In this document: piece after piece, positions 1 to 7,047 of the stretch
How the letters are laid out: each line of letters begins with the position of its first letter
How positions within the stretch are numbered: the stretch's first letter is position 1
Source of the DNA: Parcubacteria group bacterium GW2011_GWA1_47_8
GTDB lineage: Bacteria > Patescibacteriota > Minisyncoccia > Phycocordibacterales > UBA1550
DNA: 19,335 nucleotides
NCBI GenBank assembly: GCA_000996605.1
Contig: LCOP01000014.1
Span: forward strand, 1 to 19,335
Reading direction: 5' to 3'
Translations under genes and position numbers: made by a program
Notes under the pieces: generated by a model
Seen by the model: only the letters and a program-made list of their open reading frames with translations
Databases searched by the model: none
Told to the model about the DNA's origin: nothing

Positions 1-144
1 TACAGAAGCGCGGAAGATGGCATCTATGATACAATTTCTCCATTACAAGTTAATCGCGCCCGGGGAGCTCTCAGTTAGATTCTTAGGTGAGGCAATGCGC
101 TCCGCGGGTACCCATGGTCGGCATAGAAACGGGAATTGAAGGTC
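1..144. other. Left edge, no gene assigned
   Basis: No gene can be supported here. One plus-strand frame is open from base 1 to a TAG at 76-78 and would encode the last 25 residues of a protein ending in ARGALS. A second plus frame is open to about 139. Neither carries a recognisable motif, and the piece is too short to choose between them. The stretch may hold the 3' end of a gene that begins outside the window, converging on the minus-strand transposase. Confidence 0.25.
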
Positions 145-215
145 TTTACTGGAGACCTACTTGGAGGCTGAGCCTCCAAGTAGGAGCATCCAAGCAAAGG
201 AGTCACTCCAGTAAA
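145..215. repeat. Composite hairpin spanning the transposase stop
   Basis: An outer inverted repeat, TTTACTGGAG at 145-154 and CTCCAGTAAA at 206-215, encloses the perfect palindrome at 156-184. The right outer arm covers the last transposase codons and its TGA (203-205), so the structure begins inside the gene and extends into its 3' side. REP elements next to RAYT genes often form such imperfect hairpins. It may be the substrate or binding site of the transposase, or a transcript-end structure. There is no T-run on the minus-strand side, so it is not called a terminator. Confidence 0.6.
156..184. repeat. Palindromic REP-like element, copy 1
   Basis: Two perfect 14-bp arms, CCTACTTGGAGGCT and AGCCTCCAAGTAGG, are separated by a single G. 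The core TTGGAGGC/GCCTCCAA is shared with copies at 396-432, 677-703 and 904-936, while the outermost bases differ between copies but always pair within a copy. This copy is intergenic, 18 bp beyond the transposase stop, and its core differs slightly from the others (GGCTGAGCC rather than GGCGGAGCC). Confidence 0.8.
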
Positions 216-883
216 AACTTCTCCATTTCTTTCATGTCTGCTTTTCTCTCTAAAATACTCATCAAGGCGCCCTCTGCAAAATTTTGATATTCTTTTCTAT
301 TCTTGAATTGATCAAGGATAATATCTTTACTGCAAAAATCACTTTCTACGCCGCCTTTCCCCTCCCCGACATACTCACCCCAACTTGATCGACTTTTCAC
401 CAACTTGGAGGCGGAGCCTCCAAGTTGGTGAACACGATCGTTTAAATTCACGTAAGCACTCGAATGCAGGAGGTATTCGTTGGAATCTACGTGTACCGCT
501 TTGAATCTTCCCTGAAGCAACGTACCTGACCGCTTGTGTTTATCGTTGAAATATCTCGTGTACCCTGTTCCCATCCTGTGCATAAATTTTTCAATCCCTT
601 TATCTGCAACCTGCTCAAGAAGAAAGTGATAATGATTTGGATTCAGACAATACGCAACAAAGTTAACCAGTCTTTCCAACTTGGAGGCTCCGCCTCCAAG
701 TTGCTTGTCAACAAAAGAGTTTTCATAGATACTGCCTATCGGTTCAAGAACATTAAATTCAGTCATGCTCTGGAAAAATCTTTGTATATCAAAATCATCC
801 ATGAAAATTTCTCTCTTATCGACTCCCCTGTTGTAGATATGATAGAATTCTCCATTTACAAACGGTGTTTTTCGTATCGACAT
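203..883 (-). CDS. REP-associated tyrosine transposase (IS200/Y1 superfamily)
   Basis: A 226-residue HUH single-strand DNA transposase of the RAYT type. The N-terminus carries the family motif YHIYNRGVDKREIF (residues 14-27). The metal-binding HUH motif is NPNHYHFLL, with H84 and H86. The catalytic tyrosine is most likely Y144 in SSAYVNLN, by position relative to RAYT proteins; GTLLQGRF (120-127) is also typical. Two copies of a GC-rich palindrome lie inside the gene in frame, giving QLGGGASKL (61-69), just before the HUH strand, and QLGGSASKL (153-161), just after the Tyr helix. Both fall where RAYT homologs tolerate variable loops, so the enzyme may still be active. The start is ATG with no SD, 20 bp after the surface-protein stop, so it could be read through from that gene. 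Related palindromes on both sides make it a self-contained RAYT/REP unit. Confidence 0.92.
   Translation of the reverse strand: MSIRKTPFVNGEFYHIYNRGVDKREIFMDDFDIQRFFQSMTEFNVLEPIGSIYENSFVDKQLGGGASKLERLVNFVAYCLNPNHYHFLLEQVADKGIEKFMHRMGTGYTRYFNDKHKRSGTLLQGRFKAVHVDSNEYLLHSSAYVNLNDRVHQLGGSASKLVKSRSSWGEYVGEGKGGVESDFCSKDIILDQFKNRKEYQNFAEGALMSILERKADMKEMEKFLLE
396..432. repeat. Palindromic REP-like element, copy 2 (inside transposase)
   Basis: Perfect 17-bp arms, TTCACCAACTTGGAGGC and its reverse complement, around a GGA centre. Read on the minus strand in the transposase frame it encodes HQLGGSASKLVK without a stop. The length is compatible with an in-frame insert. The arms extend beyond the common core, showing that flanking bases have been kept self-complementary. 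Confidence 0.9.
677..703. repeat. Palindromic REP-like element, copy 3 (inside transposase)
   Basis: 12-bp arms CAACTTGGAGGC and GCCTCCAAGTTG around TCC, so the centre is inverted relative to copy 2. In the transposase frame it encodes KQLGGGASKLE. The element sits directly before the strand carrying the catalytic HUH motif. It is read in the same frame as copy 2, although either orientation of the asymmetric centre leaves the frame open. Confidence 0.9.
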
Positions 884-903
884 ATCATTTTATATTACTT
901 ATA

Positions 904-936
904 TTACCACTTGGAGGCGGAGCCTCCAAGTGGTAA
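904..936. repeat. Palindromic REP-like element, copy 4 (end of surface gene)
   Basis: 15-bp arms TTACCACTTGGAGGC and GCCTCCAAGTGGTAA around GGA. On the minus strand it encodes LPLGGSASKW followed by TAA, and that stop codon is the outermost triplet of the palindrome. The giant surface gene therefore ends exactly at the edge of the element, 20 bp before the transposase start. The hairpin would form in the 3' end of the surface-protein mRNA. No T-run follows directly, although the sequence beyond it is AT-rich. Confidence 0.9.
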
Positions 937-3900
937 GTTACCAGACAGAGTTGTGGTGTCAGTCGTGATAGCGGGCAGTAGTGTATCGGTTGATGTTGTC
1001 ACCCCGCCAGCACTCGTGTCGCTTGTCGTCCCTGCAGTATCCCCTGTCGTCGTCGGGGTTGTCGTACTTGTCGTTTCCGGTGTCGTCGTTGTGGTTGTCG
1101 TATCTACTACGGATGGTGTACTTCCCGATCCGCCACTTGTTCCGGATGTTCCGGAAGCAGAAGCCGCTTGCGAAGCACCTGCGGACGCACACTCCCCTGA
1201 CGTCGTCTTGGTAACACCACCCGAGATGGAGAGGCAGTACGGCGCGCCGGAGAGCTCGTCGTAGAGCGTGATACCTGTGCGGCGCTCGGGCGAACCGATC
1301 TTCGCCGTACCGCGGACTTCGAGATCCTCGACGACCATTCTGCCTGATGCGTCGATGCTCCACTTGTCTGCCGAACCGCGAATCGCTTTCACATTTACCA
1401 TATCAAAGTCATTGATATCGAGCGCGTTCGCAAACTTGATCCTGCCTGAAGAATTGTCAATGCTCCAGAATGCCGAGCTTGCGCTGTCTGACGGATTGAC
1501 CGTACCGCTCGAGAGAGCCGGGTCGAGTTTCGTGTACGCGAGGTTCACGAACACCGTAACTTTCCCGACACCGTTCGCATCTTTCGGCGACGAAGCGTCA
1601 AAGTCTTCGAGCGCAATACCGACCGTCGTTTGCGCCGTGCTGGTTGCCTTCATGCCGACGCCCGCGACACTCGAAAGCGCGATGCGGTCGCCTTCTTTGA
1701 TATCGCCACCTTCAAGCGCAACTTTCACCGGCACATGCCCCGAGAGCACGACCGGCACCGCGCCCCCATCCTGCATAAACGATAGTTTCTTCCCCATCGA
1801 AACGATACCTATTGCAATGCTTCCCTTTCCGCCTTTTTTCACGCCAAATGCTTCCGCGCTCGTCGTAGCGGTAGTATTCGTCCTGCTTATCGCCGCAATG
1901 TCTCCCGTATCAAGGTCGTTTTCAAATGCTTGGTAGTTTTCGACTGTGCCGGCGATGGTTGTGGAGGCTACCGTCTGGAGATTAAGGTTAAGTTCTTGTA
2001 TTCCTTGCGTGAGAAGCGGGATGATGCTGGTATAACGCACGCTATTGGGACGACCTTGGTCATCATAGCCAACAAGCCGTGTATCAATTTTATCTACCTC
2101 TTCGGCAATAAAACCGTAGCGAGTACCGAGAGTCTCATTGTATTCAAATGTAATTGGGCGAAGTAGGGAGAGTTCACTGAGTGCATAACCTGTATCTATG
2201 TCCTCTATGTCGTGTTTAAAGCGTTTCGATGAAGTGATGCAACTCTCGTTGTCCGTATTTCGAGTCACGTCATTAGTAGAAGTAAGACATACAGATGCGA
2301 CTGCCGCCCCTGTGTTGAGTGTCAACCCATTAAACGCCACTGTCCCCACAACAGAGAGTGTCCTCCATGGCGACGTGGTCCCGATGCCGACGTTGACCGC
2401 GTAACTTCCCGTCCCCCCCAAGACGAGGGAGTTCGACGCGCCGACGATAGCATGGGAGCCGATGGCAGTGGCATTAGTAAGTGTGCCAACGGAAGCATCC
2501 GCTTCGTCGCCAAGGAAGAGGTTGCGCGTGCCAGTGGTGTTCGTATATCCCGCCCATGCACCAAGAGCGGTTGATGATGCGCCAGTGGTGTTGGAAAAGA
2601 GGGCTTTGTGACCGATTGCGGTATTACTGGAGCCCGTGTCATTGATATAGAGAGATTGGAATCCTATGGCGATGTTACGATTGCCCGAATTAGTGCCAGC
2701 ATCATTGCCACGGAGCGCAGTCCTACCAACGGCAACGTTATAATTACCCGTAGTATTGAGATAGAGAGCACCACTACCAAAGCCCATATTGGAAATTCCT
2801 GTGGTGTTAAAGGCGAGTGAATAATCGCCAAAAGCAGAGTTTCCCTCGCCAGTGGTGTTGTTTCTTAAGGCATATGACCCGATGGCGGTATTATAATCTC
2901 CCGTAGTGTTTGCTTGCCCCGCCCAATACCCAAGAAAGGTGTTGTCGCTCCCTGCTGATTGCGTCGACGTCCCCGCACCCAAGCCGACAAAAGTATTGTA
3001 TTTTGTCGACGATGCAGAGATAAACTTCGTGCCGCCCCAATAGACCCAGTTGTCGCGAGTGTTTGCAGTGGCAATGTTGATGTCGCCAAACGTCGAGGTC
3101 GCCGTGGTCGAGGTCCCGATGCCGACGTTGCCGTTGTTCAATACTGAAAAGAGTGTTGTCGAAGCTGAATCTGCAATCTCAAACGCTTTCGAAGTTGGGA
3201 GTGTGTCCGCTCCCCAAACGGTGAGCTTGGCGTAGGGGGTTGAAGTACCAACACCGAGTTTGCCGGTAAGCGGCGTATTATCGATCGTGGTCACCGTCGT
3301 CGTAGCGGGAAGGTTGGCGAAGAGGAAGTTGCCAATATTCAACATATTGTTTGAAGACACTGCAGGGAATTTTATGTTGTAGCCGAGACCGATGTTGTTG
3401 TAGCCGGTGGTGATGGAGCCGCCGCCGCCAGTGTTCGCATCGTGTCCGATAAAGATGTTGTCATAGCCGGTGTTAACGTTGTAGCCAGACTGATAGCCAA
3501 GGGCAATATTGAAGTGGCTAGTAGTAACGTTGTAGCCAGCTTGATAGCCGAGGGCGGTGTTATTGGAGCCGGTGGTGTTGTTAAGGAGGGCAAAATATCC
3601 ATTTGCGATGTTGCTTGATCCAGTAGTGTTTTTCCAGAGAGCATTGAAACCACTTGCGGTGTTGCTGGAGCCAGTACTATTATTGAGAAGAGCGCCACTA
3701 CCATTCGCAGTGTTGCTGGAGCCAGTGGTGTTGGTGTAGAGAGCGCTCACGCCATTCGCGGTGTTATCAGAACCAGTAGTGTTCGCTTTCCCCGCTTGAT
3801 ACCCTACAAAAGTGTTAGTAATCCCACTTCTCATTGAAGATCCTGCGTCGAAGCCGACAAAAGTATTGTATTTTGTCGACGATGCGGAGATAAACTTCGT

Positions 3901-4122
3901 GCCGCCCCAATAGACCCAGTTGTCGCGAGTGTTTGCGGTGGCAATGTTGATGTCGCCAAACGTCGAGGTCGCCGTGGTACTCGTCGCATGGAAATACGGG
4001 GAAGCGATCTGCCGCCAGACTTCAAGTCCTCCCGCAAATGTTGACGTACCGACACCAGACACCAGAATGTTTTGAGTTGTTGTTGGAGTCAGAGCTGATT
4101 GAGAAAAAATGTTCGTGGTCAA
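904..4122 (-). CDS. Surface protein, C-terminal piece: YadA-like repeats, S74 chaperone, Thr-rich tail
   Basis: This is the C-terminal half of the giant surface protein. Two blocks of about 15-residue NTA-G-AL/TTG repeats (about 3850-3400 and 2960-2420) resemble the left-handed beta-roll heads of YadA-type trimeric adhesins. They are followed by a peptidase S74 intramolecular chaperone (about 2245-1985), with TSSKRFKHDI supplying the Ser/Lys motif and RYGFIAEEVDKI, RYTSIIPLLTQGIQEL as family signatures. S74 domains assemble trimeric fibres and usually cleave themselves at that serine. A beta-rich domain with VPVVLSGHVPVKV and IKEGDRIALSS follows (about 1910-1530), then a Ser/Thr-rich tail ending in the palindrome-encoded LGGSASKW. 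The codon at 4120-4122 is TTG inside the tandem duplication, so it is probably not a true start; the natural protein continues upstream in another frame. Confidence 0.85.
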   Translation of the reverse strand: MTTNIFSQSALTPTTTQNILVSGVGTSTFAGGLEVWRQIASPYFHATSTTATSTFGDINIATANTRDNWVYWGGTKFISASSTKYNTFVGFDAGSSMRSGITNTFVGYQAGKANTTGSDNTANGVSALYTNTTGSSNTANGSGALLNNSTGSSNTASGFNALWKNTTGSSNIANGYFALLNNTTGSNNTALGYQAGYNVTTSHFNIALGYQSGYNVNTGYDNIFIGHDANTGGGGSITTGYNNIGLGYNIKFPAVSSNNMLNIGNFLFANLPATTTVTTIDNTPLTGKLGVGTSTPYAKLTVWGADTLPTSKAFEIADSASTTLFSVLNNGNVGIGTSTTATSTFGDINIATANTRDNWVYWGGTKFISASSTKYNTFVGLGAGTSTQSAGSDNTFLGYWAGQANTTGDYNTAIGSYALRNNTTGEGNSAFGDYSLAFNTTGISNMGFGSGALYLNTTGNYNVAVGRTALRGNDAGTNSGNRNIAIGFQSLYINDTGSSNTAIGHKALFSNTTGASSTALGAWAGYTNTTGTRNLFLGDEADASVGTLTNATAIGSHAIVGASNSLVLGGTGSYAVNVGIGTTSPWRTLSVVGTVAFNGLTLNTGAAVASVCLTSTNDVTRNTDNESCITSSKRFKHDIEDIDTGYALSELSLLRPITFEYNETLGTRYGFIAEEVDKIDTRLVGYDDQGRPNSVRYTSIIPLLTQGIQELNLNLQTVASTTIAGTVENYQAFENDLDTGDIAAISRTNTTATTSAEAFGVKKGGKGSIAIGIVSMGKKLSFMQDGGAVPVVLSGHVPVKVALEGGDIKEGDRIALSSVAGVGMKATSTAQTTVGIALEDFDASSPKDANGVGKVTVFVNLAYTKLDPALSSGTVNPSDSASSAFWSIDNSSGRIKFANALDINDFDMVNVKAIRGSADKWSIDASGRMVVEDLEVRGTAKIGSPERRTGITLYDELSGAPYCLSISGGVTKTTSGECASAGASQAASASGTSGTSGGSGSTPSVVDTTTTTTTPETTSTTTPTTTGDTAGTTSDTSAGGVTTSTDTLLPAITTDTTTLSGNLPLGGSASKW
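2981..3108. repeat. 128-bp direct repeat within surface gene, unit A
   Basis: Matches 3851-3978 over 128 bp with two mismatches that I can see, both A/G changes. It encodes the stretch running from ATSTFGDINIATANTRDNWV through TKFISASSTKYNTFVG, which opens each block of YadA-like repeats. The very low divergence points to recent duplication or gene conversion and makes the region liable to recombination and misassembly. Confidence 0.9.
3851..3978. repeat. 128-bp direct repeat within surface gene, unit B
   Basis: Second copy of the unit at 2981-3108, 870 bp away. The distance is a multiple of three, so unequal exchange between the copies would remove or add 290 residues in frame. It precedes the first NTA-G-AL block of the protein. 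Confidence 0.9.
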
Positions 4123-4843
4123 TAATGTTTTGAGTTGTTGTTGGAGTCAGAGCTGATTGAGAAAAAATGTTCGTGGTCAATTGCCAATCGGTGAAGTTGG
4201 AACCGAGGAGTCCCAAGGATGAGGTAGCAGTCAGCGTGTAGCCATTGCTTGCGTTCCCGACAAGGAGATTGCCGTAACTGGGTGCGGTGGTGAGTCCGGT
4301 ACCACCGTAAATGACACCGACACTGGTCGTTGCGGAAACAAGACCGGCATTTGCTTGCAGGGGGCCGCTTAGTCCCGTAGCAAGCTGGAGTCCGCCGGTG
4401 CCCGCAACCGTAAGCGCGGTGGTACTTGCGTAGGGGAAGGTGCTTGCGGTTGTGGTGGTTGCGGTGAAGTATGCGCCCACGACTTGTCCCACGACGGAGA
4501 GTTTCGCATAGGGGGAGGTGGTGCCGATGCCGAGACTCTTGGTGGTGTTGTTCCAGAAGAAATTATTTGCGTCACTTAAGAATTGTCCTGTACCGTCAGC
4601 AAATTGAACAGAACCGGAGATGCCGTTTGACGGACTGCCTCCACCCGCTCCTCCGTTGTCATCGGAACAGACGATTACGCCGTCCGCGCCGACCGTGAGC
4701 TTTCCTGAATTGAGGAGGCCAGTACAGTTGAGTGTATTAATCTTCACGCCTCCCCCTGTTACCGCGAGTCCGCCTGCAATGGTCGAGGTTGCAGTGGTGG
4801 AGGTGATGTTCAAAAGTTTCGCCTGTATACCCCCCGCAAACGT
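4022..4843 (-). CDS. Surface protein, middle piece (frame-shifted fragment)
   Basis: This frame carries the stalk section between the two lesions. It starts meaningfully at TFAGGIQAKLLN (4843) and runs through ITSTTATSTIAGGLAV, a GIGTTSPYAKLSVVG motif and DWQLTTNIFSQSALTPTTTQN, then goes out of register at the 58-bp duplication and stops at 4022. Composition (Thr, Ser, Gly, Ala) and the TSTTATST linkers match the pieces on either side, which read in a different frame. The frame remains open upstream to about 5083, but residues there are Arg/His-rich and antisense-like, so that part is not coding. No separate start codon or ribosome site is seen, so this is not an independent gene. Confidence 0.7.
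   Translation of the reverse strand, partial: TFAGGIQAKLLNITSTTATSTIAGGLAVTGGGVKINTLNCTGLLNSGKLTVGADGVIVCSDDNGGAGGGSPSNGISGSVQFADGTGQFLSDANNFFWNNTTKSLGIGTTSPYAKLSVVGQVVGAYFTATTTTASTFPYASTTALTVAGTGGLQLATGLSGPLQANAGLVSATTSVGVIYGGTGLTTAPSYGNLLVGNASNGYTLTATSSLGLLGSNFTDWQLTTNIFSQSALTPTTTQNIIDHEHFFSISSDSNNNSKHSGVWCRYVNICGRT
4066..4181. repeat. Perfect 58-bp tandem duplication causing a frameshift
   Basis: Bases 4066-4123 and 4124-4181 are identical over all 58 positions, each beginning AATGTTTTGAG and ending CGTGGTCAAT. Because 58 is not a multiple of three, the duplication changes frame. Both copies encode TTNIFSQSALTPTTTQN, once in the middle frame and once in the downstream frame. Removing one copy would join the middle and C-terminal pieces cleanly. 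Confidence 0.97.
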
Positions 4844-7047
4844 GTCGACGACGTGATCGTCGTACCATCCGAGTGGAGCCACCCTTGACCGAAGGAGGTT
4901 TGGCCGGTGCCGCCTCTCGCGACAGCGAGAGAGCCGGTCCATCCGAGAGCGTGCGCTGACCCTCCCGACGTAATGGTCACGTTCGTGTCGTTTGTGAATG
5001 TTTGCGAATCGACAATAAGGCCGTTCAATGAAGTGATGCCGTTCCCTACACCCATACACGTGCCGTCGGGACGTGCGTAACATCCTCCGGTGATTTGGAT
5101 GCCGTTCGCGAAGGTGGAGGAAGCGGTTGTTGAAATGACGCTAAGCACATTCGCTTGGAGTCCTCCCGCAAAGGTGGAGGTTCCTTGCCCTGCACCAACC
5201 GTGATGGCACCGCCGAACGTGGAGGTTGCCGTCGTGGTGGCGACAAAATACCCCGCGAGCGCATAATTCCCCAAGTCGGAGTTGCCGGTGACGGAAAGTC
5301 GCGCCCATGGGGAGGTGGTCCCAATACCGACGTTGCCGTTTGCATTGACGCGAAAGACAGAGGAAGTTGCCGTGCCGTTTGTCGCAGTGGAACTTGCAAT
5401 ATCAAAAAGTGGATCCTGCGATCCATAAGTCCCCTGCAGGGAAAGTTTTGCCCACGGGGAGGACGTGCCGAGACCAAGTCGCGCGGTGGTACTATCCCAC
5501 ACAAACCCGCTTGCTCCGCCAAAGGATCCTCCGTTGTTGTATTGGATTTGCCCACTTGAACCGCCCGGGGTTCCACTGCCACTCGCGAGACAAGTACCGT
5601 TCAAGGAAAAACATCCCGCTGACACGTTGATGCCGTTTGCAAAAGTAGAGGTCGCCGTGGTGGATGTCGCCGTAACATACGCCACCGTGGGGCTTGTCGA
5701 CGACGTAATCGTCGTACCGTCCGAGTGGAGCCACCCTTGACCGAAGGAGGTTTGGCCGGTGCCACCGCTTGCGACGCCAACCGTACCGAGAGAGATAGTC
5801 AAACCGCTCACGCTGATACCCCCTCCTCCGGTAAGTGTGAGCGCCCCCGTCGAACCTTGCAAAGAAGAAACCCCTGCCGACCCGCCGCCATAAAATACTG
5901 GGGCTGTAGCAGATGCCGCCTTTGCGGAGATGGTGGGATTACGCGGGTCGCCGGAGATCGTGATGTTGCTTCCCGCCTTAACAGAATTGACAAGGTTTGA
6001 AGCAAAAACACGCCCCGTTCCGGCATCGATATCGGCGCCGGTCGTATTTACTCCGCCCAAAGCTTGCACTGATCTTGAAAATGTACTCACGCCGGCGAAG
6101 GTACTCGCACTGTTGGCGCGGAACGCACCATTCACGATTGCTCCCGCACGCGCGGTAAAGTTCCCCTGCACGATTCCTGTTCCGCCGATTGTCGCGGAAT
6201 TTTTGATCGTGGCATCTCCCACAACTTGGAGATTATTCGAGAGCTCGAGGTTTGTATTCACGCTCAAGTAATCCTCGGTCGTCGTACTTTTTCTTGCGGG
6301 AGTAATCACTCGTTGCGAAGATCCTGCGGGGGAAGAAGTCGCTTGTCCTCCTTGCGCGGTGTTGCTGGTTACCGATGTTCCAAAACCACCAGTGGTTGTA
6401 TTTTGTGTTGGTTGATTAGACTGCGTTCCGGTGTTCGAGGTTCCACTTTGAGGTTTGCGCGGAGCAGGAGTTGTTTTCTTTTCAGTCCCCGCCCACGGAC
6501 TTTTGATGTAATCAACAATACTCGAGAAGACACTCGCGAACTGCGAGAGTCCCGTCGACACACGCGCAGCTTTTACTTGAGGAGGAGGCGAGTCACTCAC
6601 CTCTACGGTGAAGAGATCTCCCTCGCCTGTGTGTATTTCCAAAGATCCCAAAGAGGCCGCTTGTGTTTCTGCAAAAGCCTCCGTCTCGCTGTCAGCGGAC
6701 AGTGCTTCCTCTTGAGGAAGAGCGGCAAACTCTTGACCTGTCACTCCCGTTGAGATCGCAATTTGTTTTTGTATCAGCTGAGAGCTGACTTCGACCGTCG
6801 CAAGACCCACAACCCCAATAACAACCGTAACAATTCCCGTGATTATTACATTTTTAGTAAACGATGCTTTTTCTTTTTTGACAGAGAGATTTTCGTCGCG
6901 AGAACCCACGGTCGGCGAAACCTCGGCAACACCATTTTGTCGCCATTTTTTCTGACCGAATAACTGATTTTTTTTATTCCGAAAGTAGGGCATTGGAAAG
7001 CACAAATCAAGAAAACAAGGAAAAGTTGTCTTCTCGAATTTACCCAT
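4810..7047 (-). CDS. Surface protein, N-terminal piece: membrane anchor and stalk
   Basis: The N-terminal 745 residues of the giant surface protein. A basic cytoplasmic start is followed by one membrane segment, NVIITGIVTVVIGVVGLATV (about residues 68-87), which probably acts as an uncleaved signal anchor. A Pro/Thr/Gln-rich linker (about 170-250) follows. The rest is a repetitive extracellular stalk with motifs such as TSTTATSTFA, VARGGTGQTSFGQGWLHSDG and LGLGTSSPWAKLSL, of the kind found in phage tail fibres and Parcubacterial surface proteins. The last real residues are about TITSST near 4845; the ten after that, to the stop at 4810, are out of frame. ATG at 7047 has no SD. A second ATG 18 codons in (MPYFRNKK) is an alternative start. 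The family of the stalk is recognised; its binding target is unknown. Confidence 0.85.
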   Translation of the reverse strand: MGKFEKTTFPCFLDLCFPMPYFRNKKNQLFGQKKWRQNGVAEVSPTVGSRDENLSVKKEKASFTKNVIITGIVTVVIGVVGLATVEVSSQLIQKQIAISTGVTGQEFAALPQEEALSADSETEAFAETQAASLGSLEIHTGEGDLFTVEVSDSPPPQVKAARVSTGLSQFASVFSSIVDYIKSPWAGTEKKTTPAPRKPQSGTSNTGTQSNQPTQNTTTGGFGTSVTSNTAQGGQATSSPAGSSQRVITPARKSTTTEDYLSVNTNLELSNNLQVVGDATIKNSATIGGTGIVQGNFTARAGAIVNGAFRANSASTFAGVSTFSRSVQALGGVNTTGADIDAGTGRVFASNLVNSVKAGSNITISGDPRNPTISAKAASATAPVFYGGGSAGVSSLQGSTGALTLTGGGGISVSGLTISLGTVGVASGGTGQTSFGQGWLHSDGTTITSSTSPTVAYVTATSTTATSTFANGINVSAGCFSLNGTCLASGSGTPGGSSGQIQYNNGGSFGGASGFVWDSTTARLGLGTSSPWAKLSLQGTYGSQDPLFDIASSTATNGTATSSVFRVNANGNVGIGTTSPWARLSVTGNSDLGNYALAGYFVATTTATSTFGGAITVGAGQGTSTFAGGLQANVLSVISTTASSTFANGIQITGGCYARPDGTCMGVGNGITSLNGLIVDSQTFTNDTNVTITSGGSAHALGWTGSLAVARGGTGQTSFGQGWLHSDGTTITSSTRLRGVYRRNF
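4843..4911. repeat. 69-bp direct repeat in stalk, unit B, next to frame break
   Basis: Matches 5695-5763 with two visible mismatches. Both encode the ARGGTGQTSFGQGWLHSDG-TTITSST stretch. The frame break lies exactly at the end of this unit: after TITSST the upstream copy continues SPTVAYVTATSTTATSTFA, whereas here the sequence jumps straight to TFAGGIQ. Confidence 0.85.
5695..5763. repeat. 69-bp direct repeat in stalk, unit A
   Basis: Intact partner of the repeat at 4843-4911, 852 bp away. It continues in frame into SPTVAYVTATSTTATST and so serves as the template for what the damaged copy should look like. Confidence 0.85.

Larger units (their letters stand above)
904..7047 (-). pseudogene. 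Giant surface fibre/adhesin gene, frame broken twice
   Basis: The three reading-frame pieces at 4810-7047, about 4022-4843 and 904-4122 form one continuous protein of about 2,040 codons: N-terminal membrane anchor, long repetitive stalk, YadA-like head repeats, S74 chaperone, a beta-rich domain and a Thr-rich tail. The frame shifts near 4844, where an expected linker is missing, and shifts back through the 58-bp tandem duplication at 4066-4181. The first and last pieces are in the same frame, so the two lesions offset each other, leaving about 730 bp out of frame with a stop at 4810. Codon character and repeat motifs are intact throughout. The lesions are either recent mutations or assembly errors in a repetitive gene; I cannot tell which from one sequence. 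Confidence 0.75.

Noticed and set aside
1..78. A partial plus-strand gene ending at 78
   Set aside because: Only 25 codons are visible, another frame is also open, and no motif supports either.
156..936. The repeated palindromes as a CRISPR array
   Set aside because: Only four copies, with irregular spacing of roughly 200-280 bp, located inside genes and with variable arms. They are REP-like palindromes.
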